Source: an uncultured Rhodospirillales bacterium
GTDB lineage: Bacteria > Pseudomonadota > Alphaproteobacteria > Rhodospirillales > Defluviicoccaceae
Direction of reading: 5' to 3'
Assembly (NCBI GenBank): GCA_937127205.1
Contig: CAKZLS010000092.1
Coordinates: forward strand, 1 to 45,173
DNA length: 45,173 nucleotides
Under the pieces are notes generated by a model, which did no database searches, had not been told where the DNA came from, and saw nothing but the letters and a program-made list of their open reading frames with translations. Of the stretch, positions 37,165 to 45,173 are shown piece by piece (positions within the stretch are counted from its first letter, which is position 1; the number at the start of each line of letters is the position of its first letter). The translations under genes and the position numbers were made by a program.

Positions 37165-37180
37165 GACCGTTGGTAAAAGG
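37165..37180 (+). repeat. Short repeat, family 2, copy 3
   Basis: GACCGTTGGTAAAAGG is 15/16 identical to 91-106. Just upstream, CGGTC (37151-37155) forms an inverted match with GACCG. It lies 74 bases before the hemerythrin gene start. The rest of the 255-base gap after clpB holds only the other repeat. Confidence 0.45.
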
Positions 37181-37253
37181 CGCGACAGGGGCGCCAATAT
37201 CATCTCTCATGCTGGGTTTCGCGCAGCGCCGGTCAATTCAAGAGTGGGGACAC

Positions 37254-37835
37254 ATGACGGACGTCATACGGATCCTATGCCGGGAACACGAGAATACCCT
37301 TACATTAATCAGGACTCTCGAACGTCAGGTCGCCATATCCGAACGGGGCGAGGTGCCCGACTACGATATCGTCGAGGGCATCGCCGACTACTTTCTCAGT
37401 TATCCCGATTTATACCATCACCCCAAGGAGAATTTGGTGTTTGCCAAGCTGCGCGAGCGCGATCCGGCCGCGGCTAGCAACATCGGCGACCTCCAGGGCG
37501 AGCATGACGAAATCGCGTTGCGGACCCGCGACTTCTCTGCCGCCGCACGGTCCATGCGGGGTGGTGTCGCCGTTGCCGGGATACCATTTGAAAAGTGGGC
37601 AGGAAACTTTATCGAATTCCAGAAGCAACACATGGAAAACGAGGAACGGTTGTTTTTTCCCGTCGCGCTGGAGGTCTTAACGCCCCAGGACTGGCAGGAA
37701 CTAGAAGCCAAGATGATGGACCAGGACGACCCTCTGTTCGGCGAACGGGTTGGCGAGCGCTACGAGGTTCTCCATGCCAACATCCTCCAGTGGGAAAACG
37801 CTGATCGGCAACGGCAAAACGAAAATTATCGGTGA
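37254..37835 (+). CDS. Hemerythrin HHE-domain protein
   Basis: 193 residues. A helical protein with the His/Glu pattern of the HHE cation-binding family: H12 (CREHEN), H55-H56 and E59 (YHHPKEN), H84 (GEHDE), H126 and E130 (HMENEERLFFP). Such domains bind a diiron centre and sense or handle O2, NO or iron. Start ATG 37254 has GTGGGGA upstream and matches family N-termini; earlier in-frame starts only cover repeat DNA. Its 3' end overlaps the convergent meaB by ten bases. Precise role unknown. Confidence 0.88.
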   Translation: MTDVIRILCREHENTLTLIRTLERQVAISERGEVPDYDIVEGIADYFLSYPDLYHHPKENLVFAKLRERDPAAASNIGDLQGEHDEIALRTRDFSAAARSMRGGVAVAGIPFEKWAGNFIEFQKQHMENEERLFFPVALEVLTPQDWQELEAKMMDQDDPLFGERVGERYEVLHANILQWENADRQRQNENYR

Positions 37836-38875
37836 AATGCCTGCAGAATACGGTCGACCGCGAGTGTGGTCGTCAGGCGGCCCTCTGAGACGTCTTTTTC
37901 GATAAGGGGGAGTTCTTCGATCACCTGCGGATGGGTCTTCAGAGAAGTCATCAGCCGGTCTTCGAGCATCGCCCACATCCAGCGAATGCGCTGACGCCGC
38001 CGCTTGTCCTGCAACTCGCCGGTTTCCAGAAGCTTGTTTTTGTGTTCGTCAAGTTTGTCCCAAAGAGTGTCGAGGCCCATGTTGGTGAGCCCGCTGCACA
38101 ACACCACCGGCGGATCCCAATTCGGGCTAGAGTGTTTCATGATCTTCAGGGCGTTGCGGTAGTGGACCGCGGCCTGCTTGGCTTTGACTTCGTCGCTGTC
38201 GGCCTTGTTGATGGCGATCATGTCGGCGATTTCGAGAACGCCTTTCTTGATCCCTTGAAGCTCGTCGCCGGCGCCCGGCAGCATCAGCACCAGGAAGAAG
38301 TCACTCATCTCGGAAACGGCGACCTCGCTCTGGCCGGCCCCGACCGTTTCAACCAAGATCACATCGAAGCCGGCGGCCTCGCATACCACCATGGTTGCCC
38401 GCGTCGCCCGCGCGACACCGCCCAGCGTTCCCGATGACGGGGACGGGCGGATAAACGCATTTGGCTGAACGGACAACTCCTGCATGCGGGTTTTGTCGCC
38501 GAGGATACTGCCGCCGCTGACCGTACTGCTTGGGTCGACCGCGAGAACGGCCACCTTGTAATCCGAACGCGTCAGGTTGCAGCCGAACGCCTCAATGAAG
38601 GTGCTCTTGCCGACCCCGGGAACACCCGTGATACCGATACGATGGGCGCGTTTTTCATGCGGGACGCCGCGAATATGCTCCAAGAGGCGGAGCAGGATTT
38701 CCTGCCCCATCTCCTGATGCCGTGCATTGCGGCTCTCGATGATTGTAATGGTCCGGCCCAGCATTGTCCGGTCACCGGACAACACGCCGTCCACATAATC
38801 ATCCACCGTATATGTTGGTCGCCGGCGAACGCGGACAACCTCCGGCGCGTACGCGCCCTCGGGGCCGATGGTCAT
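37826..38875 (-). CDS. meaB: Methylmalonyl-CoA mutase-associated GTPase MeaB
   Basis: 349 residues. A G3E P-loop GTPase that loads and protects the adenosylcobalamin of methylmalonyl-CoA mutase. Walker A is GVPGVGKS (84-91). Further motifs are LAVDPSSTVSGGSILGDKTRM, the switch-like ETVGAGQSE and NKAD. It is the last gene of the mutase operon, three bases after the large subunit. This placement separates it from the related arginine-transport annotation ArgK. Confidence 0.95.
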   Translation of the reverse strand: MTIGPEGAYAPEVVRVRRRPTYTVDDYVDGVLSGDRTMLGRTITIIESRNARHQEMGQEILLRLLEHIRGVPHEKRAHRIGITGVPGVGKSTFIEAFGCNLTRSDYKVAVLAVDPSSTVSGGSILGDKTRMQELSVQPNAFIRPSPSSGTLGGVARATRATMVVCEAAGFDVILVETVGAGQSEVAVSEMSDFFLVLMLPGAGDELQGIKKGVLEIADMIAINKADSDEVKAKQAAVHYRNALKIMKHSSPNWDPPVVLCSGLTNMGLDTLWDKLDEHKNKLLETGELQDKRRRQRIRWMWAMLEDRLMTSLKTHPQVIEELPLIEKDVSEGRLTTTLAVDRILQAFHR

Positions 38876-38878
38876 GAT

Positions 38879-41083
38879 TTAGGCGGCTTCGCTGGTGTAG
38901 CCCAAGACGTTATTCAGTTCCGCGATCAAGGACATGGCCGCTTCGCCGATGACTGTACCCGGCGGGAAGATGGCGGTGGCGCCGGCCTTGTACAACTCGT
39001 CATAGTCCTGCGGCGGAATGACGCCGCCGACCACGATCAAGATGTCTTCACGCCCCAGCTTGTCCAACTCCGCCCGAAGCTCGGGCACCAAAGTGAGGTG
39101 ACCGGCGGCGAGCGAACTGGCACCCACGAGGTGCACATCGTTTTCCGCCGCCTGACGCGCGACTTCCGCGGGAGTCTGGAACAGCGGTCCAATATCCACG
39201 TCGAAGCCGAGATCGGCAAATGCACTGGCGATCACCTTCTGACCGCGATCGTGACCGTCCTGACCCATCTTGGCGATGAGAATACGCGGGCGGCGGCCAT
39301 CGTTGGCTTCGAACTCGTCGACCATTTTGTGGGCTTTGCTCACCATGTCCGATGTCTCCCCGACTGCACCACTGTAAATACCGGAGATGGTCCGGATCTC
39401 GGCCTTGTGACGGCCCCAGACCTTTTCCAGCGCATCGCTGATTTCGCCGACGCTGCACCGTGCCCGCGCCGCTTCGATGCCAAGCGCCAGAAGGTTGCCT
39501 CCGCCGCTCTCGGCGCATCGCGTGAGAGCATGGAGTTTCTCCTCCACCTCCTTGGGATCGCGGTTGGACCGCAGCTCCTCGAGCTGAGCGATCTGCTGGC
39601 GGCGCACCTGGGCATTCTCGACCTTGAGCACCTCGATCTTCTCGGCTTCGTCCAGCCGGTACTTGTTGACGCCGACCACGGTCTGCTTCCCGGCATCAAT
39701 CCGCGCTTGGGTCCGGGCGGCTGCTTCCTCGATGCGAAGTTTCGGAATGCCCTGCTCGATGGCCTTGGCCATACCGCCGGATTCCTCCACTTCTTGGATG
39801 TGGCTCCAGGCCTTCTCCGCCAGGTCGCGGGTCAGGCGTTCCACGTAATAGCTGCCGCCCCAAGGATCGATCACCTGCGTGGTACCGCTTTCCTGCTGCA
39901 GGAACAGCTGGGTGTTGCGGGCGATCCGCGCGGAGAAGTCGGTGGGAAGCGCCAGCGCTTCGTCGAACGAATTGGTGTGCAGCGACTGAGTGTGCCCCTG
40001 GGTCGCCGCCATCGCCTCGACACACGTACGGACCACGTTGTTGTAGACGTCCTGCGCGGTCAGGCTCCAGCCTGAGGTCTGTGAGTGGGTGCGGAGCGCC
40101 AGCGACTTGTTGGTCTTGGGGTCGAACTGTTTGATCAGCTTCGACCACAGCATGCGTGCCGCCCGCATCTTGGCGACTTCCATGTAGAAGTTCATGCCGA
40201 TGGCCCAGAAGAACGACAGACGCGGTGCGAACTGATCGATGGTCAGTCCGGCGTTCATGCCGGCGCGGGCGTACTCGACGCCGTCGGCCAGGGTATACGC
40301 CATCTCCAGATCCGCCGTCGCTCCCGCTTCCTGCATATGGTAGCCGGAAATGCTGATGCTGTTGAACTTCGGCATGTTCTGCGATGTAAACGAGAAAATG
40401 TCGGAGATGATCTGCATCGAGGGCGAGGGCGGATAGATGTAGGTGTTGCGGACCATGAACTCCTTGAGGATGTCGTTCTGGATGGTACCGGCCAGTTGCT
40501 GCGGTTTGACGCCCTGCTCCTCGGCGGCGACGATGTACAGCGACAGGATCGGCAGTACCGCTCCGTTCATAGTCATCGACACGGTCATTTCATCGAGCGG
40601 AATCCGGTCGAAGAGAACGCGCATGTCGGTGATGGAGTCGATGGCCACGCCGGCCATGCCCACGTCGCCCGCCACCCGCGGATTGTCGGAGTCATAGCCG
40701 CGGTGAGTGGCCAGGTCGAACGCCACCGAAAGGCCTTTCTGACCCGCCGCCAGATTCCGGCGGTAAAAGGCGTTACTGTCTTTCGCGGTGGAGAAGCCCG
40801 CGTACTGACGCACCGTCCACGGACGGGTCACGTACATGGTGGAATAGGGCCCGCGGACATAAGGCGGAATACCGGCCATGGTGTCCAGGTGGTCGAGCCC
40901 CTCGAGGTCGTCCGCCGAATAGAACGGCTTGACGTTAACGAGTTCGGGCGTCTCCCAAAGGAACTCTTCGGGAGATTTCCCGGTTTCCTTCTTGAAGCGC
41001 GCGGCCCAGTCGGCATAGCTGCCGCCACCCGGGGCGTTTTGGGTATCGAGGTGGATGTCGGAGAAATTGGGAATACCAGTCAT
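38879..41083 (-). CDS. mutB: Methylmalonyl-CoA mutase large (catalytic) subunit
   Basis: 734 residues. It interconverts (R)-methylmalonyl-CoA and succinyl-CoA with adenosylcobalamin. The TIM-barrel part begins with the substrate-binding stretch [20 protein letters not shown]. The C-terminal B12-binding domain has the base-off motif D609-x-H611-x2-G614 (DGHDRG), with H611 as the cobalt ligand. Also called scpA or mcmA2. Start ATG 41083 lies three bases after the small-subunit stop. It would link propionate, odd-chain or branched amino acid breakdown to the citric acid cycle. Confidence 0.97.
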   Translation of the reverse strand: MTGIPNFSDIHLDTQNAPGGGSYADWAARFKKETGKSPEEFLWETPELVNVKPFYSADDLEGLDHLDTMAGIPPYVRGPYSTMYVTRPWTVRQYAGFSTAKDSNAFYRRNLAAGQKGLSVAFDLATHRGYDSDNPRVAGDVGMAGVAIDSITDMRVLFDRIPLDEMTVSMTMNGAVLPILSLYIVAAEEQGVKPQQLAGTIQNDILKEFMVRNTYIYPPSPSMQIISDIFSFTSQNMPKFNSISISGYHMQEAGATADLEMAYTLADGVEYARAGMNAGLTIDQFAPRLSFFWAIGMNFYMEVAKMRAARMLWSKLIKQFDPKTNKSLALRTHSQTSGWSLTAQDVYNNVVRTCVEAMAATQGHTQSLHTNSFDEALALPTDFSARIARNTQLFLQQESGTTQVIDPWGGSYYVERLTRDLAEKAWSHIQEVEESGGMAKAIEQGIPKLRIEEAAARTQARIDAGKQTVVGVNKYRLDEAEKIEVLKVENAQVRRQQIAQLEELRSNRDPKEVEEKLHALTRCAESGGGNLLALGIEAARARCSVGEISDALEKVWGRHKAEIRTISGIYSGAVGETSDMVSKAHKMVDEFEANDGRRPRILIAKMGQDGHDRGQKVIASAFADLGFDVDIGPLFQTPAEVARQAAENDVHLVGASSLAAGHLTLVPELRAELDKLGREDILIVVGGVIPPQDYDELYKAGATAIFPPGTVIGEAAMSLIAELNNVLGYTSEAA

Positions 41084-41086
41084 GGG

Positions 41087-43192
41087 TCAGATCACTCCCA
41101 GAAGCTCGAGAGCGGAACGCGTGGTTGCGTAAACGTCCCCTCCCATAAAGATGAATTCATCGACGCCGGCTTGCATGAAGGCGTCCTTGTTATCGCCCGG
41201 AGCGCCGGCCACATAGAGCCGTTCGCATCCGGCGGCTTTGAGAGCCGGGGCCACGCTCGGAACCATGTCCACGTAGATCGGGTCGGCCGAGCAGATAATG
41301 GCGATGCGCGCGCCGCTTTCCTTGAACGCTTTGGCGCACGCTTCGGCGTCCTCGAAGCCGTGGTTGGTCAGGGTCTCAATGCCGCCCACTTCGAAGAAGT
41401 TCTTGGCGAATGTGGCCCGCGCCGTGTGTTTCGCGATGGGGCCGAGGTTGGCAAGAAAAATCTGCGGACGTTTACCCGACTTCTCGAGACAAGCATCGCT
41501 CGCTTCGCGCAGGACTTCGAACTTCTCGGCCAACCTGTGACGCGGTAGTGCCGTAATCGTGGCAGCCTCACCACCAAGTGCGTCTGCCATGGCGCCGATG
41601 GTCATGCCTTCCGAAGCCGCTGCGAATACCGCACCCGCCATATCGCCCGCCGGGGCGTTTTGGAGCGTGGACGTGCCCGCTCCGGCGTTCTTTCTTGTGG
41701 TTTCCAGGCGTGCCGACGACGTCTTAGTGAGAGCGCCAAGGTCGGGCTTTTCCGGTGTGTCGGCGGTCTCGAGAATATTCGGGAACTCGCTGACCCCGGT
41801 AAGCGGATCTCGCCGCTTATCCAGGTTCTTTTCCCGGGTCGCATAGGACTCGGCAATCTGCTTGGCGAAGCTGCCGTCGTTGAGAACCGCGACGATGCCG
41901 CCGGCCTTTTCGATCTTCTGGAATTCGGCCCATGCGGCTTTCGCCATTTCGTCGGTGCGGGTTTCCACATACCAGGACCCGCCAGCCGGATCGATCACCA
42001 TGGCGACGTTCGACTCTTCGGCCAAGATGACGTGGGTGTTACGTGCGACCCGCCGCGCAATGTTGTCCGGGAGGCCAATCGCGTTGCTGTAGGGCAGTAC
42101 GGTGACGCTCTTGGCGCCGCCGACCGCCGCACTGAAGCACGAGACCGTGGCCCGCAGTGTGTTCACCCAGGGATCGCGTTTGCTCATCATCCGCTGGGCC
42201 GTAACCGCGTGCAGGTTCATGGCCCGGGCGTCTTCGCTGGCGCCGCAGGCCTCGGCCACGCGGCTCCAAAGTTTCCGCGCCGCGCGAAGTTTGCAGATGC
42301 CGAGGAACTGGTTGCAGTCCACCGAGTAGGTGAAAAGGATTTGCTTACAGGCGCTATCGATATCCATGCCTGCATCGGTCATGGCCCGGAGGTAGGCGAC
42401 GGCCGTCGCCATGGACGCGGCTAAGTCGTCGGTTTCGGACGCACCGGCATTGTGATACGCCGACGTATTGACGTTGACCGCCGTTACGTTGGGGTAGGCG
42501 GCGGCCGTGTGTTTCGCCAGTCCGGCCATTCGCGCGAGCATCGTATCCACGGGCGCCGGCAGCGTGCCGCTATCCGCCAGGGTTCCGATTGGATCGGCGT
42601 TGAAGGCGCCGAGCGCTTTTTCGGCGCCGATACCACGCCGTTCCCAAAGCGCCGCCAGCAATCCGGCGGCCGGCAAGAATTGAGCGCCCGCGTCGAGAAC
42701 AACGGGCGCCAGATCGAGATAAACACCTGTCAGCAACAGATCGAGATCGTCGACGGAGTAAACCATCACGCCGTCATCGCCGGCCAATTCCTTGGCATCT
42801 GCCGCGTCTGCGTCCAACCCGGCCCGTGCGGCCGCGTCGAACCGAACGATCAGCGACGTCACTCCGCGCGAGAGTTCTTTCAAGATGATGTCATTGCACT
42901 TCTGAGGGTCGGGATAGGCGTGAACTTGCCTGACATCCCAGTTTTCGACCCGATTGCCGGCGGCCGTGCTGCCGCGTGTATGCGGTTCCGCGCCCGGGAA
43001 TCCGGAGGGATCGCCGGTCGGGGGCCAGTCCTGCCGCGTATAGACCGGTCGAACAGACACTCCCTCGTAGGTTTTCGTGTACATCTTTTTTTCGAAAGGT
43101 GCGCCTTTAAGCGCTTTATTCACTTCGTCGACCCACTCGTCATATGAGGGAGTTGCGAAGTCTTCGACGAATTTGATCTGGCTATCGCTCAT
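41087..43192 (-). CDS. mutA: Methylmalonyl-CoA mutase small subunit
   Basis: 701 residues from ATG 43192 (MSDSQIKFVEDFATPSYDEW). The frame stays open another 79 codons upstream, but that part has no family resemblance. It is a partner of MutB in the heterodimeric mutase. It has the same two-domain layout, but the C-terminal B12 domain reads ANLGPIAKH where the large subunit has DGHDRG, so it does not bind cobalamin, as expected for the non-catalytic subunit. It is the first gene of the minus-strand operon mutA-mutB-meaB. No epimerase gene is in the window. Confidence 0.93.
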   Translation of the reverse strand: MSDSQIKFVEDFATPSYDEWVDEVNKALKGAPFEKKMYTKTYEGVSVRPVYTRQDWPPTGDPSGFPGAEPHTRGSTAAGNRVENWDVRQVHAYPDPQKCNDIILKELSRGVTSLIVRFDAAARAGLDADAADAKELAGDDGVMVYSVDDLDLLLTGVYLDLAPVVLDAGAQFLPAAGLLAALWERRGIGAEKALGAFNADPIGTLADSGTLPAPVDTMLARMAGLAKHTAAAYPNVTAVNVNTSAYHNAGASETDDLAASMATAVAYLRAMTDAGMDIDSACKQILFTYSVDCNQFLGICKLRAARKLWSRVAEACGASEDARAMNLHAVTAQRMMSKRDPWVNTLRATVSCFSAAVGGAKSVTVLPYSNAIGLPDNIARRVARNTHVILAEESNVAMVIDPAGGSWYVETRTDEMAKAAWAEFQKIEKAGGIVAVLNDGSFAKQIAESYATREKNLDKRRDPLTGVSEFPNILETADTPEKPDLGALTKTSSARLETTRKNAGAGTSTLQNAPAGDMAGAVFAAASEGMTIGAMADALGGEAATITALPRHRLAEKFEVLREASDACLEKSGKRPQIFLANLGPIAKHTARATFAKNFFEVGGIETLTNHGFEDAEACAKAFKESGARIAIICSADPIYVDMVPSVAPALKAAGCERLYVAGAPGDNKDAFMQAGVDEFIFMGGDVYATTRSALELLGVI

Positions 43193-43508
43193 GGAGATCC
43201 CGCCCCGGTTGTCATTTAAACTGTTCGTTTCGCCGCGCCATATGCATCCCTGAAAAACCGGCGCGAGCCCGACCGATCCTTTGAAAATCGGCTGTTTGCA
43301 TGTTCTTCCGTGAACGTAAGGCACCAGCCACAGAGCGTCAAGGAGTCCAGGCGGGCAGAAGAAGCTCTGTCGGAAAGGCTGGACCATTTCTCTTCCGAAT
43401 TGGAATTTCCGACCGCTGAGGAAGGTCATTGTCGCCTAATTCAGTTGCGCCGCGATGACGATGTCCTCATGTTTGCACCTTGCAGAAACCAATGGTTGGG
43501 AGGAGATC
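43193..43508. other. Divergent intergenic region between mutA and the parvulin gene
   Basis: 316 bases without a supported gene. The short open frames across it show no family resemblance. An inverted repeat TCGGAAA (43370-43376) and TTTCCGA (43406-43412), with an inner TTCC-GAATT-GGAA, is the only clear structure and may be an operator or a leader hairpin. I see no cobalamin riboswitch signature, although the adjacent operon is B12-dependent. Confidence 0.4.
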
Positions 43509-43829
43509 ATGGCTGACACGGTGGGAGCATCGCATATTTTGCTGATGTACGAGGGCTCTATGCGCTCGACGGCGACCCGTTCCAAGGACGAGGCGCTGAC
43601 CGAAATGAAACAGATCAAAGGCGAACTGGACGGCGGTGCCGATTTCGCCATCCTTGCCGCCCAACACTCCGATTGCCCGTCGGGCGCCAAGGGCGGAGAA
43701 CTCGGCGCGTTCGGACGTGGACAAATGGTGCCGGAGTTCGATGCTGTCGCGTTCGATCTCGAGGTGGGCGGCGTCAGCGATGTGTTCGAAACACCCTTCG
43801 GCTATCACCTGATCCACCGAACCGCTTAG
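43509..43829 (+). CDS. Parvulin-type peptidyl-prolyl cis-trans isomerase
   Basis: 106 residues, a lone PpiC-like rotamase domain without signal peptide, so cytoplasmic. Family motifs are ASHILL (H9), AAQHSDCPSGAKGGELGAFG (51-70) and FETPFGYHLIHRT (H100). It resembles small eukaryote-like Pin1/Par10 forms rather than the larger periplasmic chaperones. Start ATG 43509 has a strong GGGAGGAG ribosome site; the open frame upstream lacks support. It is a single-gene unit ending in a bidirectional terminator. Its clients cannot be inferred. Confidence 0.93.
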   Translation: MADTVGASHILLMYEGSMRSTATRSKDEALTEMKQIKGELDGGADFAILAAQHSDCPSGAKGGELGAFGRGQMVPEFDAVAFDLEVGGVSDVFETPFGYHLIHRTA

Positions 43830-43844
43830 GAGTATAGGCAACAA

Positions 43845-43872
43845 AAAGGCGGGTTTGAAACCCGCCTTTCTT
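43845..43872. terminator. Bidirectional intrinsic terminator between the parvulin gene and frdD
   Basis: AAAGGCGGGTTT (43845-43856) and AAACCCGCCTTT (43858-43869) are exact inverted arms with TCTT after on the plus strand and an A-run before that reads as T on the minus strand. It serves both convergent units. Confidence 0.9.
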
Positions 43873-43892
43873 CAATAGTTCATCGTCCGTTT

Positions 43893-44237
43893 TCAGATGT
43901 TGAGCAGCGCGATGATGGTTGCCAGGGTTCCGATTGCGGCCAGTCCGTACACCACGATGGCAACGGGGGTATCCGCCCGAATGCCGAAATCGTGGGCGAC
44001 CACGCGCAACCGGTGGGCGGCATGCCAAAGCGTCAGGAACATGATACCGAACACGATGAGCTTTATCAGCCAATGGCCGATAAACCCGTGCATGGTTTCA
44101 TAGGACAACGCGGCCGAGAAACCGCCGAAAAAGGCGTAGCACGCGGTAATGATCACGATTACCGGGAGGATGAACGCTGTTGCCGTGCCGCCACCGGCGA
44201 ACACGAGCCACGGAACTGCTTTGCTTGATCGTGCCAT
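43893..44237 (-). CDS. frdD: Fumarate reductase membrane anchor subunit D
   Basis: 114 residues with three hydrophobic helices. It aligns by eye with E. coli FrdD: the GGG-led first helix, ALSYETMHGFIG, HAAHRLRVVAHDFGI and the C-terminal YGLAAIGTL. With FrdC it anchors the catalytic FrdAB dimer and forms the quinol site. It is the last gene of the operon, three bases after frdC, and is followed by the bidirectional terminator. Confidence 0.9.
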   Translation of the reverse strand: MARSSKAVPWLVFAGGGTATAFILPVIVIITACYAFFGGFSAALSYETMHGFIGHWLIKLIVFGIMFLTLWHAAHRLRVVAHDFGIRADTPVAIVVYGLAAIGTLATIIALLNI

Positions 44238-44240
44238 AGT

Positions 44241-44633
44241 TTATGCCGCTCCCGCCAAGACCAATACGAAAAGGGTGACAACGGCCAAAATGCCGTAGTG
44301 CGCGCCGACAATGATATTGCCCGGCACGAAATCGGTTCCCCGCTGTATGCGCATCGCCTGCGGCACCACCTTGAACCACGAGAACGTGTGTACCGCTGCG
44401 AAAAACAACAAGAAAATATGGAAGACCACGCCTAGCGGGCTGCTGATGCCGTCCAGCCATCCCTGCCACGCTTCTGGACCCTGGCCCAGCCGGAACAAGC
44501 CGAAGATCCAGATCAGCGCATAGATGGCTATGAAAATGCACGTCAGTTCATGCAGGATGTAGTCGCGATAACGGGCCTGACTCAAGAACCAGGACGTCTT
44601 GGACATTTCGCGTACATAAGGTTTCCGGCTCAT
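44241..44633 (-). CDS. frdC: Fumarate reductase membrane anchor subunit C
   Basis: 130 residues, three hydrophobic helices. It begins [15 protein letters not shown], close to E. coli FrdC (KRKPYVRPM), and keeps IFGLF and GPEAW. E29 and H82, known from E. coli to matter at the quinone site, fall at the same residue numbers. Its start overlaps the frdB stop (ATGA). It is the E. coli-type, heme-free anchor rather than the SdhC/D type usual in alphaproteobacterial complex II. Confidence 0.92.
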   Translation of the reverse strand: MSRKPYVREMSKTSWFLSQARYRDYILHELTCIFIAIYALIWIFGLFRLGQGPEAWQGWLDGISSPLGVVFHIFLLFFAAVHTFSWFKVVPQAMRIQRGTDFVPGNIIVGAHYGILAVVTLFVLVLAGAA

Positions 44634-45173
44634 GATTTTACCCCCGGAATAAATGATGTGACGTAATCGATGGCGCTGGTGATCTTGGTCTGCTGGATGG
44701 CTCCCGCGGGATCCACGTCCTTTGGACAGACCTGTGAGCAGGCACCGACAAAACTACACTCCCAGATGCCATCATGACTGGCGACCACGTCTTCGCGGGC
44801 TTTGCGGCCCACATCCCGAGAGTCCGCGTTGTAGCGATGCGCCAACGCCAGTGCCGCCGGCCCGACGAATTCGTCGGCGAGCCCGTATTGCGGACAGATG
44901 GAGTAACAGAGCAGACAGTTGATACACATGGAGTACTGCTTGAAGGTCTTCAGCTGTGTCGGTGTCTGCAGATACTCACCCTGGTCGACGGTTTTCTCTT
45001 CCTTGGGAATGAGGTAGGGCTTGACGCTCTCCAGCTTTTCCACGAAGTCGTCGATCACCACCACGAGATCCCGTTCGATGGGGAAATTGGCCAGCGGCTC
45101 GACCCGTATCTTGTCGCCATAGTCCTTGAGGAAGGCCTTGGGCTTGACGCCCATCTCCTTCGCCTTCTCCTCG
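44630..45173 (-). CDS. frdB: Fumarate reductase iron-sulfur subunit (partial, 5' end outside the window)
   Basis: About 180 C-terminal residues are visible; the frame is open at the right edge, and an internal Met near 45154 is not the true start. The missing part holds the [2Fe-2S] ferredoxin domain. The visible region starts near the end of that domain with [12 protein letters not shown], the same twelve residues as in E. coli FrdB. It then has [12 protein letters not shown] and, near the C-terminus, [12 protein letters not shown], the ligands of the [4Fe-4S] and [3Fe-4S] clusters. It transfers electrons from FrdCD quinol to FrdA. frdA is expected just beyond the edge. Confidence 0.95.
   Translation of the reverse strand, partial: EEKAKEMGVKPKAFLKDYGDKIRVEPLANFPIERDLVVVIDDFVEKLESVKPYLIPKEEKTVDQGEYLQTPTQLKTFKQYSMCINCLLCYSICPQYGLADEFVGPAALALAHRYNADSRDVGRKAREDVVASHDGIWECSFVGACSQVCPKDVDPAGAIQQTKITSAIDYVTSFIPGVKS

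Noticed and set aside
38642-41548. Two plus-strand open frames of 477 and 487 codons opposite the mutase genes
   Set aside because: Both are shadows of mutB, mutA and meaB; the composition is His/Arg-rich and featureless with no ribosome sites.
43193-43508. Cobalamin riboswitch before the B12-dependent mutase operon
   Set aside because: On the minus strand I find no B12-box-like sequence; only a short inverted repeat is visible.
43310-43516. Small 68-codon open frame before the parvulin gene
   Set aside because: No ribosome site, no recognisable motif, and it overlaps the start of the real gene.

Overview
The window reads as chromosomal, largely housekeeping DNA from an alphaproteobacterium, probably Rhodospirillales-like, with GC around 60% by eye. 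The evidence is the gene order and the regulators. glnD-murJ-trpS, tsaB-rimI-mucR-fur-miaB-phoH-ybeY-corC-lnt-HTH-metK-trmB and rimP-nusA-ylxR-infB-rbfA-truB-rpsO-pnp are typical alphaproteobacterial strings, and MucR/Ros and Irr regulators are hallmarks of the class. I see no rRNA, tRNA, CRISPR array, insertion sequence or prophage.

Layout. 127-5624: PII uridylylation (glnD), the lipid II flippase (murJ) and trpS. 5756-8763: an Nfu Fe-S carrier, a membrane-anchored Bax/FlgJ-type glucosaminidase homologue that lacks the catalytic Glu, a RutE-type nitroreductase, and a VanX/DdpX dipeptidase on the minus strand. 8812-19861: a long plus-strand run for tRNA modification (tsaB, miaB, trmB), ribosome quality and 16S maturation (ybeY, rimI), envelope lipoprotein acylation (lnt), metal-responsive regulation (mucR, fur) and S-adenosylmethionine synthesis (metK). 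A small TusA-like gene is divergent from mucR. 20015-29479: the transcription/translation operon rimP to pnp, interrupted upstream of truB by a cluster of three palindromic repeat units.

29664-34248 is the most interesting accessory-looking region. It holds a nitronate-monooxygenase-like flavoprotein with a four-Cys tail, an Irr-type Fur regulator, an erythrin (rubrerythrin without rubredoxin), a GlpC/HdrB-like protein with two [4Fe-4S] motifs, and a DUF3501 protein. An Irr-box-like palindrome lies before the erythrin gene, and a very strong hairpin lies between it and the Fe-S gene. I infer an iron- or peroxide-responsive redox module of unknown chemistry.

34407-45173: the disaggregase clpB, a hemerythrin-domain protein, a minus-strand methylmalonyl-CoA mutase operon (small subunit, large subunit, MeaB chaperone), a small parvulin, and the distal part of an E. 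coli-type quinol:fumarate reductase operon (frdB partial, frdC, frdD) that runs off the right edge. Mutase plus fumarate reductase suggests propionate/succinate interconversion and some microaerobic or anaerobic capacity, in line with the O2- and peroxide-related diiron proteins nearby.

Non-coding points of note are a metK leader with mutually exclusive pairings and an internal copy of the 16S anti-Shine-Dalgarno sequence, two families of short palindromic repeats, and two clear intrinsic terminators.
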